DNA of 36,338 bases from a virus. A program made the translations under genes and the position numbers. The DNA is taken from positions 1 through 36,338 of IMG/VR virus record IMGVR_UViG_3300025087_002180; one strand, 5' to 3'. The notes under the pieces are model-generated. The model worked only from the letters and a program-made list of their open reading frames with translations. It was not told the DNA's origin and made no database searches. Shown in pieces: positions 13,878 to 20,373 of the stretch (its first letter is position 1; each line of letters starts with the position of its first letter).

Positions 13878-14174
13878 ATGAATTTTGAACCTGCGCCAAA
13901 TTACGTTTTAATAGATCCCCAAGAACAAGATAAAAAATCAGATTGGGTTGCAACAGTTGATCCCATAGACAAAAGTTATAAAGGCCATATCATAGCAATA
14001 GGAGACCCTTTGCCTGATGAGAATGGAAACAAAACACCCTTTTTTGCCAGAGTAGGAGACTTTGTTCTCTTTTCAATAGCTGGGGTAGAACGTACAAAAA
14101 TGGAATATAAAGGAAACCCAAGGTATGAGTTCGTTATCGCACCATACGGGAGAGTTTTAGGAGTAATTAAATGA
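13878..14174 (+). CDS. groES: GroES-type co-chaperonin
   Basis: A 98-residue GroES homologue (family length about 95). The N-terminal strand NYVLIDPQE and C-terminal YEFVIAPYGRVLGVIK form the oligomer barrel; GHIIAIGDPLPDENGNKTPF and FARVGDFVLFSIAG match the KGxVxAVG and VGDxVLF segments. The mobile loop, which in E. coli ends in the GroEL-binding IVL, reads KSDWVATVDPIDKSYKG: WVA replaces IVL at the matching place. This may tune it to its own GroEL. The stop overlaps the groEL ATG (ATGA), so the two are coupled. The promoter and AAGGA site precede it. Confidence 0.9.
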   Translation: MNFEPAPNYVLIDPQEQDKKSDWVATVDPIDKSYKGHIIAIGDPLPDENGNKTPFFARVGDFVLFSIAGVERTKMEYKGNPRYEFVIAPYGRVLGVIK

Positions 14175-15760
14175 GCCAGCATTTCACCGAACACAAATAT
14201 AACAAAGAGGCAAGAGACGCTATAATGCGCGGAGCGGAAAAGGTTTATAAATTAGTGGCTACAACGCAAGGCCCTAGGGGTAGAAATATTGCAGTAAATC
14301 AAGGGTTTGACATTTCCATTCTTCACGATGGACTGAAAGTATCCCGCTTTGTTAATCCAAAAGATAAATTTGAGGCTATAGGAACACAAATCCTTAGAGA
14401 GGCATCGGAAAAACAAGCGTCCTTGGTAGGAGACGGAACCACTCTTACCATAGTTCTAGGATACCAAATCGCTAAAGAAGCCATGGTTTTAATAGATTCA
14501 GGAATAAACCCTATGGCTTTAATAGAAGGCTTGAAAAAGGGACGGGATATCTTAATAGAAGAAATAAGAAGATTATCAAAACCAATAGAGACGGAAAAGG
14601 AAAAGATACAGATCGCTACTGTCGCTTCGGAAGACCCAAAGTTGGGGGAAATGATAGGCCAAACCTACCATAAAATAGGGGTAGAGGGGGTTATAACGGC
14701 AGATGAATCAAAATCCCATGAGACCACACTTGAGCATCAGGAGGGAATCTCTATAGATAGAGGCTTTATTTCCCCATATTTTATAACCGATATAAGGTCT
14801 CTCACGGCTACGATAAAAGATGCACATATCTTGTTTTTAGAAAAAGAATTAGAAGATATTTATGAATTCCTGCCCTTTGTCGAAAGCGTACTGAAGCCCA
14901 ATAATATACGAAATCTCGTAATCATAGCCAAAGATATAAAAGGAAATGCTTTAGCATCTCTTATCGAAACGAAACGAAAAGGTATGATGAATATACTTTG
15001 TGTTAAATCTCCCTCCTTTGGACGATACCAACAGGAAATGCTAGGAGATATTGCGACAATGTGCGGAGGTACTGTAGTAGATGAGGCATCAGGGAAACTC
15101 TTAAAAGATATCCCCTTTGAATATTTAGGATTTGCATCAACTGTTAAGGCGAGCCGTGAGTCAACGACTATCTTAGAGAATAAAGGAAATATTAAAGCCA
15201 TAAAAGATAGAATTATGGCAATTAAAACCTTACTTAAAGATCCAGAATCCGACCTAGACCAGGAGAAATTACGGGAAAGACTGTCCAAAATGACAGGGGG
15301 GGTTTATGTAATTAAGACGGGCGGAGCGACGGAGCTTGAAATGTCTGAAAGGAAGGAAAGGGTAGATGATGCAATCCTCGCAACAAAGGCCGCTATACAG
15401 GAAGGAATCGTACCAGGAGGAGAAGTGGCATTTCTTACTGCAAGAAATAAGCTTATAACAGAAAACGAAAGCGAAGAGTATGCCTTTAGAATACTTGGGC
15501 AGGCTATAGAAAAACCCTTCCATAAGCTGTTAACGAATGCAGGACTAAAGCCTGATTATTTCCTCGCTAAATTGGAGGATAAACCCTTCGGATGGGGGGT
15601 AGATGTAACAGATCTTAAACTCAAAGATCTTCTGGAAGCAGGGATAGTTGATCCTACTATGGTACTTACGGAGGCTCTCCGCTCCGCAATTTCAGTTGCT
15701 ACACTTTTAATTACCTCAGAAGGGGCAAGCACTGTAAACGAAGAGAAAAGTGAACAATAG
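14171..15760 (+). CDS. groEL: GroEL-type chaperonin
   Basis: A full-length 529-residue group I chaperonin. Nucleotide-site residues are kept: QGPRGRN (33-39), Asp53 in LHDGLKV, VGDGTT with Asp88, and Asp400 in ERVDDAILATKAA; VPGGEV replaces the usual AGGG. The apical domain has EGISIDRGFISPYFI and the DIATMCGGTV helix. The GGM tail is absent; the protein ends NEEKSEQ. All three domains are present without frameshift, so it should be an active ATPase cage working with the adjacent GroES in the host cytoplasm, probably to fold capsid or other phage proteins. Sequence divergence suggests a long phage history and not recent capture. Confidence 0.95.
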   Translation: MSQHFTEHKYNKEARDAIMRGAEKVYKLVATTQGPRGRNIAVNQGFDISILHDGLKVSRFVNPKDKFEAIGTQILREASEKQASLVGDGTTLTIVLGYQIAKEAMVLIDSGINPMALIEGLKKGRDILIEEIRRLSKPIETEKEKIQIATVASEDPKLGEMIGQTYHKIGVEGVITADESKSHETTLEHQEGISIDRGFISPYFITDIRSLTATIKDAHILFLEKELEDIYEFLPFVESVLKPNNIRNLVIIAKDIKGNALASLIETKRKGMMNILCVKSPSFGRYQQEMLGDIATMCGGTVVDEASGKLLKDIPFEYLGFASTVKASRESTTILENKGNIKAIKDRIMAIKTLLKDPESDLDQEKLRERLSKMTGGVYVIKTGGATELEMSERKERVDDAILATKAAIQEGIVPGGEVAFLTARNKLITENESEEYAFRILGQAIEKPFHKLLTNAGLKPDYFLAKLEDKPFGWGVDVTDLKLKDLLEAGIVDPTMVLTEALRSAISVATLLITSEGASTVNEEKSEQ

Positions 15761-15917
15761 AAATAATCCATGTCATTGTGGATCAGGGAGGAAATATAAA
15801 AAATGTTGTTTATATCTTGATCAAGGATTTGTCAAAATGGAAGGTAAAGGATGGATATCGAGAAAAGAACTTTTAAGGATAAGACTTGCCCACAGTGTCA
15901 AAGGGAAAAAGCAATAA
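15750..15917 (+). CDS. SEC-C zinc-motif miniprotein
   Basis: A 55-residue ORF starting at GTG 15750, overlapping the groEL stop. Residues 7-20 (PCHCGSGRKYKKCC) are a full SEC-C motif, CxC-x8-CC, as found at the C-terminus of SecA where it binds zinc and SecB or ribosomes. The rest is basic. It overlaps the next gene by 67 bases in another frame; the clear motif supports it. As a stand-alone SEC-C peptide behind a chaperonin it might tether a client or the ribosome, but this is speculation. Confidence 0.65.
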   Translation: MNNRNNPCHCGSGRKYKKCCLYLDQGFVKMEGKGWISRKELLRIRLAHSVKGKKQ

Positions 15918-16201
15918 TACATAGCGAGTATGGAGTATTACCAGGGAAAAATTGTCAAAAAGAAAATGAGAGAATACCTAAACCTAGCCAAAAACAAACA
16001 TATGACTTTGCCTCTCCTGTTACAAAGCTTCAGAGAAAACAATACGCTAAGGACATGCTCCAGCCTTTTCACGATGGGGTTTTATCAAAAGAGTTCGTAG
16101 AGGCACATGGTACGGATAGGCTGGCGGGGGTAACGAAAAAAGACACTAAAAATGCTAAATATGTTTATAACGGAATGACAAGACACCATAAAATTAAATG
16201 A
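15851..16201 (+). CDS. phage protein of unknown function with Cys motif
   Basis: A 116-residue protein beginning MDIEKRTFKDKTCPQCQREK; CPQC and a Cys about 22 residues later could bind zinc. The C-terminal segment FVEAHGTDRLAGVTKKDTKN has the form of a conserved segment I recall from phage proteins encoded near packaging genes, but I cannot name the family. It starts inside the SEC-C ORF and ends by an ATGA overlap on the next gene. Confidence 0.55.
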   Translation: MDIEKRTFKDKTCPQCQREKAIIHSEYGVLPGKNCQKENERIPKPSQKQTYDFASPVTKLQRKQYAKDMLQPFHDGVLSKEFVEAHGTDRLAGVTKKDTKNAKYVYNGMTRHHKIK

Positions 16202-16341
16202 GCGAAATTTATGTTTGTGAAAAGACGGGATTTTATAATAAGGTTGCAAGGAAAACTGGTCATTTACGCAAAAAGGGACATTTAAAAAAACTTTACTGCG
16301 TAAAATGTAATGAATATCATAATTTCAGAAAGATAAATTAA
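16198..16341 (+). CDS. 47-residue zinc-type miniprotein
   Basis: Starts by ATGA overlap on the previous gene and ends by TAATG overlap on the next. It is basic (RKTGHLRKKGHLKKLYC) with Cys in YVCEKTG and a YCVKCNEYH knuckle. No family recognised; the overlaps on both sides and the CxxC support it. Confidence 0.55.
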   Translation: MSEIYVCEKTGFYNKVARKTGHLRKKGHLKKLYCVKCNEYHNFRKIN

Positions 16342-16631
16342 TGGCTAAAAGAATAAATAAAATAACATTACTTTCTTTAATCGACAAAATACTAGATTCA
16401 GCAGATCTTTCCGTTGTTACGAAAGAAAAAATAGTTCGTTATTATATGCTTCCTCAAACAGCAGAAAGTAAAGCGATAATCGAGGAAGATAAAATAGAAG
16501 TAGGAAGTGTTGAAAGACCAAATGCGGAAGAGATAGAAATAGAAGAAAATCCTAAGTTAAAAGCAGAATATAAGGATACGGAAAAATTAATGACAGGAAA
16601 AACCGAAAAAGAGGAGGAAGAGGATGAATAA
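16341..16631 (+). CDS. small acidic unknown protein before packaging genes
   Basis: A 96-residue protein with a helical N-terminal half (ITLLSLIDKILDSADLS) and a very acidic C-terminus ending KEEEEDE. It overlaps the ParB-like gene by eight bases. The place directly before ParB and terminase suggests a packaging or regulatory role, without a motif to prove it. Confidence 0.5.
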   Translation: MAKRINKITLLSLIDKILDSADLSVVTKEKIVRYYMLPQTAESKAIIEEDKIEVGSVERPNAEEIEIEENPKLKAEYKDTEKLMTGKTEKEEEEDE

Positions 16632-17076
16632 AGAATTTAGAGATATATCAACACTTAAAAATTGGAGTCGTAATCCTCGTTCCATAAAAGATAAGGATTA
16701 CGAAAGATTAATTAAACACATTACAGATTTTGGACAGATGCAACCTTTAGTTATAACTCCCGATGGAGAAGTGTTAGGGGGAAATATGAGACTCCGAGTT
16801 TATAAAGAATTAGGAATAAAAGATATATGGGTAGAAATAATTAAACCAAAAAATGAAGAAAATAAAATTAGGATTGCTCTAGCTCTAAATGATAGGGCAG
16901 GATTCTACGATAGCGAATTACTTGCTAATTTAACAGGAGAATACCAGGAAATAGATTGGGAGAATTATGCTGTAGATATGACAGAACCAAGAAATTTAGC
17001 AAACCTCATACCTGAATTAGAGAAAGAAAAGGAAAAAAAGAAAAACAAATGCCCAAAGTGTGGCTATGAGTGGTAA
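16624..17076 (+). CDS. ParB/Srx-domain nuclease-like protein
   Basis: A 150-residue ParB N-domain protein: WSRNPRSIKDKDYERLIKHI is the box I region, FGQMQPLVITPDGEVLGGNM contains the GGNxR phosphate loop (GGNMRLR). The C-terminal end is a single zinc knuckle, CPKCGYEW. Phage ParB-like proteins of this size are commonly found just before the terminase and may be nucleases or CTP/ATP-binding packaging accessories. GAGGAGGAAGAGG upstream of the ATG is a strong ribosome site. Confidence 0.8.
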   Translation: MNKEFRDISTLKNWSRNPRSIKDKDYERLIKHITDFGQMQPLVITPDGEVLGGNMRLRVYKELGIKDIWVEIIKPKNEENKIRIALALNDRAGFYDSELLANLTGEYQEIDWENYAVDMTEPRNLANLIPELEKEKEKKKNKCPKCGYEW

Positions 17077-17111
17077 AAACTTTATTCAGAACAAAAAAGA
17101 AACAAAAAACA

Positions 17112-17438
17112 ATGGCTAATCCACATCCTAGTAATCCAATTAAAAAAGGTGAAACAAGAAATCCAGGCGGACGGCCAAAAATGCCTTGGACTTTCATGGG
17201 ACTATACAGAAAAGAGCTAGAAAAATTATTAACTATTAAAGGCAGTAACAAGAAAGTAAAAGCTAAACACGCTATGGCCGCTAGAATAGTAAGGATGGCC
17301 ATAGAAGGCGATATAAACGCCATAAAAGAAATAGCCAATAGAATAGAGGGTTTTCCAAAACAGCCTACAGATCTAACCTCTCAAGGACAAAAGATCGAAG
17401 GTCTAGTTACATATATGCCTAAGAGGAAAAATGAATAA
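17112..17438 (+). CDS. DUF5681-type protein, putative small terminase subunit
   Basis: About 108 residues from ATG 17112 (MANPHPSNPIKKGETRNPGG); an in-frame GTG at 17070 overlapping ParB is a possible alternative. The opening NPIKKGETRNPGGRPK is the DUF5681 signature found at the start of phage terminase small subunits. The middle (KKVKAKHAMAARIVRMAIEG) and IKEIANRIEGFPKQP match the rest of this group. It would bind the packaging site on phage DNA and hand it to the large subunit, which follows 87 bases downstream. Confidence 0.75.
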   Translation: MANPHPSNPIKKGETRNPGGRPKMPWTFMGLYRKELEKLLTIKGSNKKVKAKHAMAARIVRMAIEGDINAIKEIANRIEGFPKQPTDLTSQGQKIEGLVTYMPKRKNE

Positions 17439-17458
17439 ATCAAAAATTCGAAATTCAA

Positions 17459-17539
17459 ATGGTTTTATCAAAATCAGAACATACTAAATTACACTATAGA
17501 AATAAAAAGTTGGGGGTGATGTTTATTGGCTCACGATAG
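17459..17539 (+). CDS. 26-codon ORF before the terminase, doubtful
   Basis: A short basic ORF (begins MVLSKSEHTKLHYRNKKLGV) that overlaps the proposed TTG start of the terminase in another frame. It may be a leader peptide whose translation passes the terminase Shine-Dalgarno, or chance. Confidence 0.2.
   Translation: MVLSKSEHTKLHYRNKKLGVMFIGSR
17512..17528 (+). promoter_or_regulatory. ribosome site deciding the TTG start of the large terminase
   Basis: GGGGGTGAT (17512-17520) pairs nearly perfectly with the 3' end of 16S rRNA and is five bases from TTG 17526, the only start in frame that keeps the terminase N-terminus. Confidence 0.7.
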
Positions 17540-19802
17540 TCATCAAGAAATTTGGATGCCCTTTCCTAAACAGGAACAAGCATTACTCTCAACAGCTTTC
17601 GAAACTCTTTTTGGTGGAAGTCGTGGGCCTTAGCTTGGCAAAACAGATGCGGGCATAGTTTGGCTAAAATATGATTTTAAGCATCCTCGTTATCGTGCCT
17701 TAGTAATAAGAAAAAATGCAGACGATCTCTCGGACTGGATAGATAGAGCCCATCGCTTCTTTAGGCTACAAAACGTCCAGATAGCATATAGGCCCGCAAT
17801 TATCTCGTTTCCTTGGGGAGCGATAATTAGAACAGGACATTTAAAAGACGACCAAGCCTACACAAAATATATGGGGCACGAATACCATAGAATGCTTATT
17901 GAGGAGCTTACGCAAATACCCGACGAAAAGCGATACCTCCAGCTCATTGCGTCCTGTCGCTCTACAATACCTGAGCTAAAACCGCGAATATTTTTAACAA
18001 CTAACCCAGGAGGTGTGGGACATCAATGGGTAAAACAACGATTTATAGATCCTGCTCCTGCCAACACTCTATTTAAAGATCCCGTTTCAGGAAGAACACG
18101 TATCTATATACCCGCAACGCTAGACGACAATCCTAGACTAAAAGAGGTAGATCCAGATTATATAAAACAGCTGGATGCGTTAAAAAATACGGATGAGTCT
18201 CTTTGGAAAGCTTGGCGTAAAGGCGACTGGGATACATTCGCAGGGCAGTATTTTAGAACTTACTCAAAGGACGTTCACGTTATCCCACATCATTCCCCTA
18301 CTAAAGAGGGATGGGTTATGGGTAGCCTAGATTGGGGGCGTGTAGATAACTTTGCCTTTTATCTGCATCATGTGAGGCCCGCAGTTTTTAGAGGCGTTAA
18401 ATTTCACCGTATAATAACCTTCGCAGAAATATATGGAACAGAGAAAAAGCCAGAGGAATGGGCGGAGACTATAGAGCAAAGGTTAAAAGGATATAACCTA
18501 AAAATTTCTAGCCTCTCAAATATTATGGCTGATAATCAAATATTTACACAATCTGCCACGGACTTTGGGACTACAATAGCTGATCTTTTCTATCAGGAGA
18601 ACGAAGAGTATAGGGGTATTCTTCAGCCCGCCTCAAAAAATAGGGTAGCAGGGTGGGAAAATATGCAACACTGGCTCTCCATGGCACCTGACGGGCTTCC
18701 TTATTGGCAGATAACAGAGAATTGTATAAATCTTATAAGAACGCTTCCTGCCGCTGTCCATGATGAAAACAAAGTAGAGGACATAGATCAGTCGGGAGAG
18801 GATGATGCTTTAGATTCCTGCTTGATTGCGGGGACAATGATTAAAACAATGTGTGGGGAAAAACCCATCGAAAGCATACAAGCAGGAGAGAGAGTTTTAA
18901 CTCGTAAAGGATATAAAATAGTAATGAACAGTGGCTTAACGAGTCTTGCTGAAAAAGTATTTGAAGTAGAACTGTCAAATGGAAGGAGGCTTATCGGTAC
19001 AGCTAATCATCCTGTATTTATACAGGAGAAAGGATTTGTACCGATAGATAGTTTGCGGTATGATAATAGGGTATGCACACAATTGTCTTATCCGCAAGCA
19101 TTCAAGAGTTTAATGGAGAAAGGTATTATTTTTCTGAAAAACACTATTTCCAAAGAAAAGGTAAAATGCTTCATCTTGCAGTATGGGAATACCATTTCGG
19201 AAAAGTTGGCAAAGGCTATCACATACACCATAAAGACCATAATAGAAAGAATAATGATATTTCAAATCTTGTTCGGTTTACTGCCTTTGAGCACTTATCC
19301 TATCATGGTAAACTCCATCCTCCATCAAAAGAACATCTTGATAGAGTCAGACCACTTACAAAAGCTTGGCACGCTTCAGAAGAAGGCAGAGAGTGGCATA
19401 GGAAAAATAGTAAAAATGCATGGAAGAAAAAGAAAAAATATACAAAACAATGTCAGTTTTGTGGCAGAGAATATGAAACATATTTTCCAAAAGTATCTAA
19501 ATTTTGTCATAATAATTGTAAGGCAGCGAATCTTAGGACTAGACGACGAGGCTCGGGTATTAAAAGTAAAATTCCACAGTACCCAACCAGTATATAATCT
19601 TGAAGTACAAGGCCAACCTGAATATTTTGCAAATGGAATATTAGTTCATAATTGTCGCTATGGCTTCTCAAGTATTAAGTGGATAAATGCAGATGTAGGA
19701 ACTGCCGAGAGTGGTATAATTAATAAAGAAACAACTACAATAGAGGAAGATAAAGATATTTTCGGGGAGGATGAAGAGGAGTTTTTCAAGAAAATAATTT
19801 AG
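17526..19802 (+). CDS. terL: terminase large subunit with intein and in-frame amber codon
   Basis: The packaging motor ATPase and headful nuclease. From TTG 17526 the frame runs to TAG 19800, broken only by TAG at 17631-17633 (codon 36). That amber lies inside the Walker A motif: GGSRGP (30-35), amber, then LGKTDAG. Removing TAG-CTT would give GGSRGPGKT, a normal P-loop. Walker B is MLIEEL (123-128). Nuclease acids are Asp269 (SLDWGRVDN), Asp336 (MADNQ) and the DDALD group (426-430). An intein occupies codons 432-709, right at the third nuclease motif; the flanks join as DALDS-CRYGF. Without the intein it is about 480 residues, normal for the family. A start at ATG 17871 would lose the ATPase site. 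Confidence 0.85.
17631..17636 (+). other. amber codon plus Leu codon interrupting Walker A
   Basis: The six bases TAGCTT lie between the codons for GGSRGP and GKT. Their removal restores the eight-residue GxxxxGKT spacing in frame. TAG is used elsewhere in the window as a normal stop. Confidence 0.75.
19036..19064 (+). promoter_or_regulatory. promoter-like sequence inside the intein
   Basis: TTGTAC at 19036-19041, a 17-base spacer, and TATGAT at 19059-19064; the nested HNH ATG is eight bases later (19073). This fits the leaderless geometry used by other genes here, and there is no good Shine-Dalgarno. Confidence 0.45.
19073..19597 (+). CDS. HNH homing endonuclease nested out of frame in the intein
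   Basis: A 174-residue HNH endonuclease in the -1 frame relative to the terminase/intein. The N-part EFNGERYYFSEKH and MLHLAVWEYHFGK lead to the catalytic GYHIHHKDHNRKNNDISNL (48-66), the standard HNH core, followed by EHLSYHG. The C-terminal half is Lys-rich with a zinc knuckle set C127, C130, C145, C149. The ORF is complete with its own ATG and TAA. It would cut intein-less terminase alleles and drive intein homing. Expression could be from the promoter-like sequence just upstream or by frameshifting; no canonical slippery site is seen. Confidence 0.88.
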   Translation: MHTIVLSASIQEFNGERYYFSEKHYFQRKGKMLHLAVWEYHFGKVGKGYHIHHKDHNRKNNDISNLVRFTAFEHLSYHGKLHPPSKEHLDRVRPLTKAWHASEEGREWHRKNSKNAWKKKKKYTKQCQFCGREYETYFPKVSKFCHNNCKAANLRTRRRGSGIKSKIPQYPTSI

Positions 19803-19874
19803 CCTACCTAGCTCAGTTGGTAGAGCAGCTCACTTGTAACGAGCAGGTCAGGAGTTCGAAGCTCTTGGTAGGCT
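19802..19874 (+). tRNA. tRNA-Thr (anticodon UGU)
   Basis: A full cloverleaf of 73 bases: acceptor GCCTACC/GGTAGGC, D arm GCTC/GAGC, anticodon loop CTTGTAA with TGT at 19835-19837, T arm AGGAG-TTCGAAG-CTCTT. The anticodon stem has one A-C mismatch at its base (19832/19840) and the T stem one G-T pair. The discriminator is T; CCA is not encoded. The first G is also the last base of the terminase stop codon. It reads ACA, a codon that appears very often in the virion genes. Confidence 0.95.
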
Positions 19875-19883
19875 CTAGTAAAT

Positions 19884-20369
19884 ATGTCTAAAGAAATTAC
19901 GGGTCAAAATGTTCTAACAGTTCTTCTCTCAAAGCCAGAACAGGCAAGACAGCTGAAAATGTTTTTTTGTCCTTATACCCGAAATATAACTACCCAGTAT
20001 CAAGGTGAGGTAACCGCCATTTTCCCAGGCTATGATCCAGATGAAACGCCCCAGGTTATGATAAGACCTCAAAGACTCCAACATAGTGCAAACATTTTTT
20101 ATTCATTTATATCTTCTGGTCAAAACGGAGATGGCGTAGATTTTTGGATACAGGATCAATATTTTGATGATATTCCCATAAAAACTTATCATTGTTTTAA
20201 TTGTCAGGCTCCCCAGCTATATTTCAGTAATAATAAAGTAGTTTTATTTCAGAATAAATCAGACATTAAAAAGGGTGAATCATATATTTGTTCTAATCCT
20301 TTTTGCAAAGAAAGCCTAACTTATAGAGGAATGGTAAAAATTAAGCCAGTAAATAATGCTATAATATAA
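19884..20369 (+). CDS. unknown protein between terminase and portal, possible zinc site
   Basis: A 161-residue protein of beta-rich character. Cys are grouped at FFCPY, at HCFNCQAP and at YICSNPFCKES, enough for a zinc ribbon formed by the last two pairs. It starts nine bases after the tRNA. Its position between terL and portal suggests a packaging accessory, but I do not recognise the family. Confidence 0.6.
   Translation: MSKEITGQNVLTVLLSKPEQARQLKMFFCPYTRNITTQYQGEVTAIFPGYDPDETPQVMIRPQRLQHSANIFYSFISSGQNGDGVDFWIQDQYFDDIPIKTYHCFNCQAPQLYFSNNKVVLFQNKSDIKKGESYICSNPFCKESLTYRGMVKIKPVNNAII
20360..20365 (+). promoter_or_regulatory. extended -10 promoter for the portal gene
   Basis: TGC-TATAAT followed by eight bases and the ATG at 20374; it lies at the 3' end of the preceding gene. 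Confidence 0.55.
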
Positions 20370-20373
20370 GTAA

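Larger units (their letters stand above)
18819..19652 (+). mobile_element. intein in the terminase nuclease motif
   Basis: A 278-codon intein. It opens with Cys in CLIAGTMIKT (block A), followed by GERVLTRKGYK and the block B GTANHPVF with its His. It closes with VYNLEVQGQPEYF (block F) and GILVHN, followed by Cys in the C-extein, so both splice junctions and the catalytic residues (C1, block B His, penultimate His, terminal Asn, +1 Cys) are present. Between codon about 90 and 250 of the intein the splicing frame is open but shows no known fold; the endonuclease is in another frame. Splicing would restore DALDS-CRYGF in the terminase. Confidence 0.92.

Noticed and set aside
14860-15288. Minus-strand ORF inside groEL
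   Set aside because: Shadow of the conserved groEL frame; no domain or ribosome site.
19136-19142. GAAAAAC as a -1 frameshift site leading into the HNH frame
   Set aside because: It does not fit the X-XXY-YYZ rule, and it lies after the conserved start of the HNH domain, so it could not give a full enzyme.
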